In this document: positions 28,968 through 34,689 of the stretch, piece by piece
Layout of the letters: each line of letters begins with the position of its first letter
Numbering within the stretch: position 1 is the first letter of the stretch
Assembly: GCF_029968015.1 (NCBI RefSeq)
Contig: NZ_JASCIS010000065.1
Coordinates: forward strand, 1 to 34,689
Reading direction: 5' to 3'
Length of the DNA: 34,689 nt
From: Streptomyces luteolus
GTDB taxonomy: Bacteria > Actinomycetota > Actinomycetes > Streptomycetales > Streptomycetaceae
The notes under the pieces: generated by a model
Database searches by the model: none
What the model was told of the DNA's origin: nothing
What the model saw: the letters and a program-made list of their open reading frames with translations, nothing else
Made by a program: the position numbers and the translations under genes

Positions 28968-29671
28968 AACCTGCGCCGCGGCCCGGTCCAGCGGCGGTCG
29001 TGGCGGAAGGCGCGCAGGCCCGCGCGGGCGCGGGCGCGGGGCCGGTTGCGGTAGAAGAGCTTCGCCCAGGGCGAGGTGGGCCGCGCGAGCCGGACCGCCC
29101 CGAAGAGCGCGACGAACGGTACGACCGTGCCGATCAGCGCGACGCGCGGCTTGCCCTTGCCGAGGGCGACCAGGGCGAAGAAGAAGTTCAGGGCGGTGTT
29201 CATCACGACGAGCCCCCGGTTGTGCCGCTCCTCGGGCGTCAGTTCGTTCACCCCGAAGGGCAGGAACCCGCCGAGGACGAGGGCTACGAGGGCAGCGGTG
29301 AGCACGACGACCTCCACGCTCTGGCGGCCGGCCTCGCTCCAGTACACGTCGTCCAGATGCAGGACCAGCGCGAACTCGTCGAGAACCAGACCCGCGCCGA
29401 GGCCGAAGAGCACCGCGGAGACCAGCGAGGCGAAGTTGTGCCGCCCGGCCGCGACCGCGCCGAAGCCGCCGATGACGGTCAGGACGATGCCCGGGACCAC
29501 GTGGTGGATGTGCAGATCACCGGTCTTGACGTTGCGGAAGGGGCCGCGGCCGGCCCGGATCATGCGCGTGATGATCCGGGTGACCAGGAACGCGAACACG
29601 AACGAGAGCAGCGCGAGCAGCAGCGGCAGCTTCCCCGGCTCGACGATGTTCCGGTACCACCAGTCACTCAT
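28853..29671 (-). CDS. Conserved actinobacterial membrane protein with His/Asp-rich motifs
   Basis: A 272-residue protein with about five to six helices and a basic, then Pro/Gly-rich tail. Between helices lie GDLHIHHVVPG (H54, H56, H57) and DEFALVLHLDDVYW (D98, E99, H105, D107, D108, Y110, W111). This pattern looks like a metal-binding centre near the membrane face. I recognise the family as common in actinobacteria but know no function. ATG 29671 has GGGAG seven bases upstream. The last 115 bp are antisense to the end of the rhomboid-like gene. Confidence 0.72.
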   Translation of the reverse strand: MSDWWYRNIVEPGKLPLLLALLSFVFAFLVTRIITRMIRAGRGPFRNVKTGDLHIHHVVPGIVLTVIGGFGAVAAGRHNFASLVSAVLFGLGAGLVLDEFALVLHLDDVYWSEAGRQSVEVVVLTAALVALVLGGFLPFGVNELTPEERHNRGLVVMNTALNFFFALVALGKGKPRVALIGTVVPFVALFGAVRLARPTSPWAKLFYRNRPRARARAGLRAFRHDRRWTGPRRRFQDLIGGRPDPDPGSGPSDGGPDSLPGGTGERPPPEDG

Positions 29672-29731
29672 CCACCGCTCCCGAATTGCCCGTTCTGCGC
29701 AATTTAACGCGGTGCGGGCGAGCGGGCCCGG

Positions 29732-30562
29732 TCACTGACTCCCGAGGACCAGCACCACCAGCGCCGCCGTCGCCGCCGTCTCCGCGAGGGCGCCGAAGAC
29801 ATCACCGGTCACGCCGCCGAACCTGCGTACGCAGCGCCGCAGCAGCAACTCCGCCGCCCCCACCGCCACAAGCACCGCACCCCCGCAGCGCACCGCGGCG
29901 CCGATGGTGGCCTCACCCCACAACGCACCGCACCCCGCCGCGAGCGCCGTCACGGCGGCGAGGACGAGCAGGGCGGAGCGGACCGTGACCGTGCCCGCGA
30001 CGGCGGCGCCGAGCCCTTCGGGGCGGGCGGCCGGGACCCCGGTGCGCGAGGCGAGGGTGAGCGCGACGCGGGCGGCCACCGCGGAGACGACAGCCGCGAC
30101 CGCGCCCTCGGCCCACCCCGACTCGTACGCACGGGAGAGGGCCGCCACCTGGGCGAGCAGCGCGAAGAGCAGCGTGACCACACCGAACGGGCCGATGTCG
30201 GACCGCTTCATGATGGCGAGCGCGGCCTCGGCGGGCTTGTTGCCGCCGAGGCCGTCGGCGGTGTCGGCGAGGCCGTCGAGATGCAGGCCCCGGGTGAGCG
30301 CCGCGGGCACCGTGACCGTGACGACGGCGGCGAGCAGCGGTCCCGTACCGAGCAGCAGCAGCGCCGAACCGAGGGCGGCGGCGCAGAGGCCGACGACGAG
30401 CCCGGCGAGCGGCGCGCAGAGCATCCCCGCGCGGGCGGCGCCCCGGTCCCAGCGGGTCAGCCGCACCGGCAGGACCGTCAATGTGCCGAAGGCGAACCGG
30501 AGTCCGTGCTCCAGGCCGTCCCGTATGCCCTTGTCGCTGCCGCCGCCGCCCACTGAGTTCAC
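29732..30562 (-). CDS. cobS: Adenosylcobinamide-GDP ribazoletransferase (cobalamin synthase)
   Basis: A 276-residue membrane enzyme joining adenosylcobinamide-GDP and alpha-ribazole in the last steps of cobalamin assembly. The signature RGLHLDGLADTADGLG (H94, D96, D100, D103) is intact, followed by MKRSDIGPFG and multiple helices. It uses the product of the CobT pathway encoded upstream. GTG 30562 has no ribosome site. On the minus strand TAACCT (30574..30569) ends six bases before it, suggesting a leaderless transcript. Nearby cobU or cobC genes are absent from the window. Confidence 0.93.
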   Translation of the reverse strand: MNSVGGGGSDKGIRDGLEHGLRFAFGTLTVLPVRLTRWDRGAARAGMLCAPLAGLVVGLCAAALGSALLLLGTGPLLAAVVTVTVPAALTRGLHLDGLADTADGLGGNKPAEAALAIMKRSDIGPFGVVTLLFALLAQVAALSRAYESGWAEGAVAAVVSAVAARVALTLASRTGVPAARPEGLGAAVAGTVTVRSALLVLAAVTALAAGCGALWGEATIGAAVRCGGAVLVAVGAAELLLRRCVRRFGGVTGDVFGALAETAATAALVVLVLGSQ

Positions 30563-30568
30563 CGCGGC

Positions 30569-30574
30569 AGGTTA
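30569..30574 (-). promoter_or_regulatory. Candidate -10 (TAACCT) of a leaderless cobS transcript
   Basis: On the minus strand TAACCT is followed by six bases and then the GTG start. No B12 riboswitch (no recognisable B12 box) is seen in the gap to pepA. Confidence 0.45.
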
Positions 30575-30657
30575 TCCGCAGGTCGAGCGGCCCACTCCCC
30601 GGCGGCGGCGGGAGCGGCGAGCGTAGGCTCACTCCGGGGCGCTCCTCAGGCACGGCC

Positions 30658-30663
30658 TACGAT
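30658..30663 (+). promoter_or_regulatory. Candidate -10 (TACGAT) of pepA
   Basis: TACGAT lies 64 bp upstream of the GTG at 30728, leaving a leader of about 60 nt. The -35 is not clear. Confidence 0.35.
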
Positions 30664-30727
30664 GCGGCTGGGCCCGGTCGACCCGATCCCATCGGCCACA
30701 ACTCAACGGAAGCGAGAATTCACCACC

Positions 30728-32257
30728 GTGACTGCTCTGACTCTGAAGCCCGCCGCCGCTGCCGGGCAGCGCGCCGACGTGATCGTCGTCGGTGTCGCGA
30801 AGGGCGCGAAGGGACCGGTCGTCGCACCGGGCGCCGCCGTCGTGGACGAGGCGTTCGGCGGCAGGCTCGCCGCTGTTCTCGAGACGCTCGGAGCTTCGGG
30901 CGGCGAGGGTGAGACCACGAAGCTGCCCGCAGCAGACGGGCTGAAGGCCCCGGTCGTGCTCGCGGTCGGGCTCGGCGGACTCCCGGAGAAGGACGGGGCG
31001 TACGACGAGGACGCGCTGCGCCGCGCCGCCGGCGTCGCCGCCCGCGCCCTGGCCGGCACGAAGAAGGCCGTGTTCGCCCTGCCCGCCGAGACCGACGAGG
31101 CCGTCTCCGCGATCGCCGAGGGCGCCGCGCTCGGCGGGTACGTCTTCGACGCGTACAAGGAGAACGGCGAGGACGCCAAGAACGGCAAGAACGGCAAGGG
31201 CCCGCTCGGCGAGGCCGTCATCGCCGTGGACAAGCCGCGCGACAAGGCCGTCAAGGCCGCCCTGGAGCGCGCGGTCGCGGTCGCCGAGGAGGTCAACCGC
31301 TCCCGCGACCTGATCAACACCCCGCCGAACGACCTCACCCCGGAGGCCTTCGCCGCCGTCGCCTCGGCCGCGGCCAAGGAGCACGGCATCAAGGTGCAGG
31401 TGCTCGACGAGAAGGCGCTCGCCAAGGGCGGGTACGGCGGCATCCTCGGCGTCGGCGCCGGCTCGGACGCCCCGCCGCGTCTGGTGAAGCTCGCGTACAC
31501 GCACCCGAAGGCGAAGAAGTCCCTTGCCTTCGTCGGCAAGGGCATCACGTACGACTCCGGCGGCATCTCGCTGAAGCCGGCCGGGCACAACGAGACGATG
31601 AAGTGCGACATGAGCGGTGCCGCCGCCGTGTTCGCCGCCGTCGTCTCCGCCGCCCGCCTCGGCCTGGAGGTCAACGTCACCGGCTGGCTGGCCCTCGCCG
31701 AGAACATGCCGTCCGGCTCCGCCACCCGCCCCGGCGACGTGCTGCGGATGTACAGCGGCAAGACCGTCGAGGTCCTCAACACCGACGCCGAGGGCCGGCT
31801 CGTCCTGGCCGACGCGCTGTGGAAGGCCTGCGAGTCGAAGCCCGACGCGATCGTCGACGTGGCCACGCTGACCGGCGCGATGATGATGGCCCTCGGCAAC
31901 CGCACCTTCGGGATCATGGCCAACGACGACGCTTTCCGTACGTCGATCCACGAGATCGCCGAGGAGGTCGGCGAGGCGTCCTGGCCGATGCCGCTGCCGC
32001 AGCACCTGCAGAAGGGCATGGAGTCCCCGACCGCCGACATCGCCAACATGGGCGAGCGGATGGGCGGCGGCCTCGTGGCCGGCCTGTTCCTGCGGGAGTT
32101 CGTGGGCGAGGGCATCAGCTGGGCCCACCTGGACATCGCGGGCCCGGCCTACAACGAGTCCGCGCCGTACGGATACACGCCCAAGGGCGGTACGGGTTCG
32201 GCGGTGCGCACGCTGGTCCGCCTCGCCGAGCGGACCGCCTCCGGCGACCTGGGCTGA
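30728..32257 (+). CDS. pepA: Leucyl aminopeptidase (M17 family)
   Basis: A 509-residue cytosolic M17 zinc/manganese aminopeptidase. Metal and catalytic residues are complete: K271, D276 and K283 in KGITYDSGGISLKP, D294 in MKCDMSG, and D353, E355 and R357 in NTDAEGRL. The N-terminal macro-like domain (about 1-165) contains a Lys/Asn/Gly-rich loop (144-158). GTG 30728 is chosen because it begins the conserved MTALTL start; the ribosome site is weak (GCGAG eleven bases upstream). The frame is open to an ATG at 30662, which overlaps the putative -10 and is unlikely. Hairpins follow within 45 bases of the stop. Confidence 0.95.
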   Translation: MTALTLKPAAAAGQRADVIVVGVAKGAKGPVVAPGAAVVDEAFGGRLAAVLETLGASGGEGETTKLPAADGLKAPVVLAVGLGGLPEKDGAYDEDALRRAAGVAARALAGTKKAVFALPAETDEAVSAIAEGAALGGYVFDAYKENGEDAKNGKNGKGPLGEAVIAVDKPRDKAVKAALERAVAVAEEVNRSRDLINTPPNDLTPEAFAAVASAAAKEHGIKVQVLDEKALAKGGYGGILGVGAGSDAPPRLVKLAYTHPKAKKSLAFVGKGITYDSGGISLKPAGHNETMKCDMSGAAAVFAAVVSAARLGLEVNVTGWLALAENMPSGSATRPGDVLRMYSGKTVEVLNTDAEGRLVLADALWKACESKPDAIVDVATLTGAMMMALGNRTFGIMANDDAFRTSIHEIAEEVGEASWPMPLPQHLQKGMESPTADIANMGERMGGGLVAGLFLREFVGEGISWAHLDIAGPAYNESAPYGYTPKGGTGSAVRTLVRLAERTASGDLG

Positions 32258-32608
32258 CTCACGGAGCGACATGAGCACCCCCGGCCGCGGTGAACGTGGC
32301 TGGGGGCTGCGCCCCCAGACCCCCGCAGACCCCCGCTGTCGGCCTGCGGCCTCGTCCTCAATTTCCCCCAGCTACCGCTGGGAGGTGCCCCCAGACGGGC
32401 TCAGTTTGGCAGCGCCCAACCGAAGAATTCGCTGAGGCGCCCGTCTCAGTCAGCGGCCCGGCGTCCCGTCACCCGTCGACAAGTGCGAAGATGGGTTCTC
32501 GGCAGGACAGGGCCCCCACCACAGGGCCGAAGGAACAAGCGGCCGAACACCAGCCGCCGCGCGGTCATCGCTGACCGGCGTACGGCGCACATGCATGGAG
32601 GACGTGAC
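32258..32608 (+). other. 350-bp gene-free gap with Streptomyces repeats between pepA and lpdA
   Basis: Its first half holds a hairpin, a 10-bp duplication (cagacccccg, 32316-32325 and 32326-32335) and a repeat-type stem cccagc-tacc-gctggg (32367-32382) set in ttcccccagctaccgctggg, then aggtgcccccag. I recall this as a very common streptomycete element. The second half (about 32400-32600) has no ORF of coding character and presumably holds the lpdA promoter. No clear hexamers were found. Confidence 0.7.
32300..32318 (+). terminator. Hairpin terminator of pepA
   Basis: CTGGGGGC pairs perfectly with GCCCCCAG around TGC, 43 bp after the stop. Confidence 0.7.
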
Positions 32609-33997
32609 GTGGCGAACGACGCCAGCACCGTTTTCGACCTAGTGATCCTCGGCAGCGGTAGCGGCGGTTACGCCGCGGCCCTGCGCGGAGCGCAGCTGGG
32701 CCTTGACGTCGCCCTGATCGAGAAGAACAAGGCCGGCGGCACCTGCCTGCACAACGGATGCATCCCCGCGAAGGCCCTGCTGCACGCCGGCGAGATCGCC
32801 GACCAGGCCCGCGAGTCCGAGCAGTTCGGCGTGAAGGCCACCTTCGAGGGCATCGACATGCCCGCCGTCCAGAAGTACAAGGACGAGGTCGTCACCGGCC
32901 TGTACAAGGGCCTGCAGGGGCTGATCGCCTCCCGCAAGGTGACGTACATCGAGGGCGAGGGCAAGCTCTCCTCCCCGACCTCCGTCGACGTGAACGGCCA
33001 GCGCGTCCAGGGCCGCCACGTCCTGCTCGCGACCGGTTCCGTGCCGAAGTCGCTGCCCGGCCTGGAGATCGACGGCGACCGCATCATCTCCTCGGACCAC
33101 GCGCTGCACCTGGACCGGGTCCCGAAGTCCGCGATCGTGCTCGGCGGCGGCGTCATCGGCGTCGAGTTCGCCTCGGCCTGGAAGTCCTTCGGCTCCGAGA
33201 TCACGATCATCGAGGGCCTCAAGCACCTCGTCCCCGTCGAGGACGAGAACAGCTCCAAGCTTCTTGAGCGCGCGTTCCGCAAGCGCGGCATCAAGTTCAA
33301 CCTCGGCACCTTCTTCGAGAAGGCCGAGTACACGCAGGACGGCGTCCGCGTGACCCTGGCCGACGGCAAGACCTTCGAGGCCGAGGTCCTCCTGGTCGCC
33401 ATCGGCCGCGGCCCGGTCTCGCAGGGCCTGGGCTACGAGGAGCAGGGCGTCGCGATGGACCGCGGCTACGTCCTGGTCGACGAGTACATGCAGACCAACG
33501 TGCCGACCATCTCGGCCGTCGGTGACCTGGTCCCGACGCTCCAGCTCGCGCACGTCGGCTTCGCCGAGGGCATCCTGGTGGCGGAGCGTCTGGCCGGTCT
33601 CAAGACCGTCCCGATCGACTACGACGGCGTGCCGAAGGTGACGTACTGCCACCCCGAGGTCGCCTCGGTGGGGCTCTCCGAGGCGAAGGCCAAGGAGGTC
33701 TACGGTGCGGACAAGGTCGTCGCTCTGAAGTACAACCTGGCGGGCAACGGCAAGAGCAAGATCCTGAAGACCTCGGGCGAGATCAAGCTCGTCCAGGTCA
33801 AGGACGGCGCTGTGGTCGGTGTCCACATGGTCGGTGACCGCATGGGCGAGCAGGTCGGTGAGGCGCAGCTCATCTACAACTGGGAGGCGCTGCCCGCCGA
33901 GGTCGCGCAGCTCCTGCACGCGCACCCGACGCAGAACGAGGCGCTCGGCGAGGCTCACCTGGCGCTGGCCGGCAAGCCGCTGCACGCCCACGACTAG
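32609..33997 (+). CDS. lpdA: Dihydrolipoyl dehydrogenase (E3)
   Basis: A 462-residue FAD flavoprotein that reoxidises lipoyl groups of 2-oxoacid dehydrogenase complexes with NAD. The FAD fold is GSGSGG (15-20). The redox disulfide is C46-C51 in GGTCLHNGCIPAK, the NAD fold is GGGVIGVEFASAW and the FAD phosphate strand ends SAVGDL. The catalytic His-Glu pair is H439 and E444 in HPTQNEA. GTG 32609 has GGAGG seven bases upstream. It is followed after 63 bases by an E2 gene with two lipoyl domains, its direct redox partner, so the two should be cotranscribed. Confidence 0.95.
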   Translation: MANDASTVFDLVILGSGSGGYAAALRGAQLGLDVALIEKNKAGGTCLHNGCIPAKALLHAGEIADQARESEQFGVKATFEGIDMPAVQKYKDEVVTGLYKGLQGLIASRKVTYIEGEGKLSSPTSVDVNGQRVQGRHVLLATGSVPKSLPGLEIDGDRIISSDHALHLDRVPKSAIVLGGGVIGVEFASAWKSFGSEITIIEGLKHLVPVEDENSSKLLERAFRKRGIKFNLGTFFEKAEYTQDGVRVTLADGKTFEAEVLLVAIGRGPVSQGLGYEEQGVAMDRGYVLVDEYMQTNVPTISAVGDLVPTLQLAHVGFAEGILVAERLAGLKTVPIDYDGVPKVTYCHPEVASVGLSEAKAKEVYGADKVVALKYNLAGNGKSKILKTSGEIKLVQVKDGAVVGVHMVGDRMGEQVGEAQLIYNWEALPAEVAQLLHAHPTQNEALGEAHLALAGKPLHAHD

Positions 33998-34060
33998 TCG
34001 CTCTCCCGCAGGGATCGCGCCCCCTTATCCGTACGTAGTTCGTTAGGAGCAACCGAAACC

Positions 34061-34689
34061 ATGTCGGTTTCCGTAACCCTGCCGGCGCTCGGCGAGAGCG
34101 TGTCCGAAGGCACCGTCACCCGTTGGCTGAAGGCCGAGGGCGAGCGCGTCGAGGCCGACGAGCCGCTGCTCGAGGTCTCGACCGACAAGGTCGACACCGA
34201 GATCCCGGCCCCCGCCGCCGGTGTCCTCGCGTCCATCAAGGTCGCCGAGGACGAGACCGTGGAGGTCGGCGCCGAGCTGGCCGTCATCGACGACGGCTCC
34301 GGCGCCCCGGCCGCCGAGGCCGCCCCGGCCCAGGCCGAGGCTCCCGCCGCCGAGCCCGCCCCCGCGCAGGAGGCCCCCGCGGCCCCGGCGCCTGCCGCTG
34401 AGGCCCCCGCCGCCCCCGCGGGTGGTGCCGAGGGCACCGACGTGACGCTGCCCGCCCTGGGCGAGTCCGTCACCGAGGGCACCGTCACCCGCTGGCTGAA
34501 GGAGGTCGGCGAGGAGGTCGCGGAGGACGAGCCGCTGCTCGAGGTCTCGACCGACAAGGTCGACACCGAGATCCCGTCGCCCGCCGCCGGTGTCCTGCTT
34601 GAGATCGTGGTCGGTGAGGACGAGACCGCCGAGGTCGGCGCCAAGCTCGCCGTCATCGGTGCCGCGGGTTCGGCTCCGGCCGCCGCCCC
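34061..34689 (+). CDS. sucB: Dihydrolipoamide acyltransferase (E2), 5' part with two lipoyl domains
   Basis: Partial gene running off the window: 209 complete codons. Two biotinyl/lipoyl domains are visible, with lipoylation lysines K43 and K166, each in EVSTDKVDTE. They are separated by an Ala/Pro/Glu-rich flexible linker (81-125). The E1/E3-binding and catalytic domains lie outside. In actinobacteria such E2 proteins serve 2-oxoglutarate and/or pyruvate dehydrogenase, so the symbol is approximate. ATG 34061 has AGGAG eleven bases upstream. The two domains share at least 40 identical consecutive bases around the lysine codons. Confidence 0.9.
   Translation, partial: MSVSVTLPALGESVSEGTVTRWLKAEGERVEADEPLLEVSTDKVDTEIPAPAAGVLASIKVAEDETVEVGAELAVIDDGSGAPAAEAAPAQAEAPAAEPAPAQEAPAAPAPAAEAPAAPAGGAEGTDVTLPALGESVTEGTVTRWLKEVGEEVAEDEPLLEVSTDKVDTEIPSPAAGVLLEIVVGEDETAEVGAKLAVIGAAGSAPAAA

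Noticed and set aside
29690..29730. Possible cobalamin riboswitch near cobS
   Set aside because: No B12-box-like sequence is visible on either side of cobS or upstream of cobT.

Overview
The window reads as a chromosomal segment of a Streptomyces-type actinomycete. Base composition is very GC-rich, third codon positions are almost all G or C, GTG starts are common, many genes look leaderless, and several well-known Streptomyces intergenic repeats are present. The protein families also fit: an actinobacterial sdhCDAB operon, a SCO4848-family membrane protein, cobT and cobS, leucyl aminopeptidase, lpdA and sucB. No tRNA, rRNA, CRISPR array, phage gene or transposase was seen. The order looks like a core chromosome, not an island.

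Layout. 1-2.8 kb: a secreted GH20 hexosaminidase (minus strand) preceded by a tiny repeat-encoding ORF, then a divergent, degenerate OHCU-decarboxylase-like gene. 2.9-6.4 kb: sdhC-sdhD-sdhA-sdhB (succinate dehydrogenase, complex II), closed by a strong hairpin. 6.4-8.2 kb: a Uma2 nuclease-like gene, a hotdog thioesterase and a VOC protein. 8.1-10 kb: a membrane protein, a DUF393 protein and a TetR regulator, with two TTGAAC-type palindromes at the operon promoter. 10-12.7 kb (minus): a small membrane gene whose start is out of frame because of an 8-bp tandem repeat, an RsbW-like ATPase, a metallophosphoesterase and a SCO4848-family protein. 12.8-14.1 kb: a D,D-carboxypeptidase. 14.1-17 kb (minus): PAP2 phosphatase, UbiA-type prenyl-phosphate phosphoribosyltransferase, GtrA and YihY, an operon resembling the mycobacterial decaprenyl-phosphate-arabinose genes. 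17.2-20.8 kb (minus): 2H phosphoesterase, trpS, and glyA behind a ZTP (pfl) riboswitch. 20.9-23.8 kb: ornithine aminotransferase facing a ygiB/ygiC-like pair. 24-30.6 kb: a DMT-type transporter, an extraordinary poly-C tract, cobT, an MprF-like gene, a rhomboid-like gene, an opposing membrane protein and cobS. 30.7-34.7 kb: pepA, lpdA and the 5' part of sucB/odhB with two lipoyl domains.

How the genes connect. Central metabolism is represented by complex II, LpdA and the E2 of a 2-oxoacid dehydrogenase. Cobalamin lower-ligand assembly is represented by cobT and cobS. The envelope is represented by DacC-type carboxypeptidase, PAP2/UbiA/GtrA, MprF-like and metallophosphoesterase genes. One-carbon metabolism is represented by the riboswitch-controlled glyA.

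The most unusual signal is not a gene family. At least a dozen short tandem repeats (8, 10, 12, 13, 14, 15, 18 and 21 bp units, 2-10 copies) sit at gene starts, stops or leaders, often with the start or stop codon inside the unit. In one case (10401-10424) the copy number leaves the ATG out of frame with its reading frame. That makes a case for replication-slippage polymorphism tuning gene expression in this genome.
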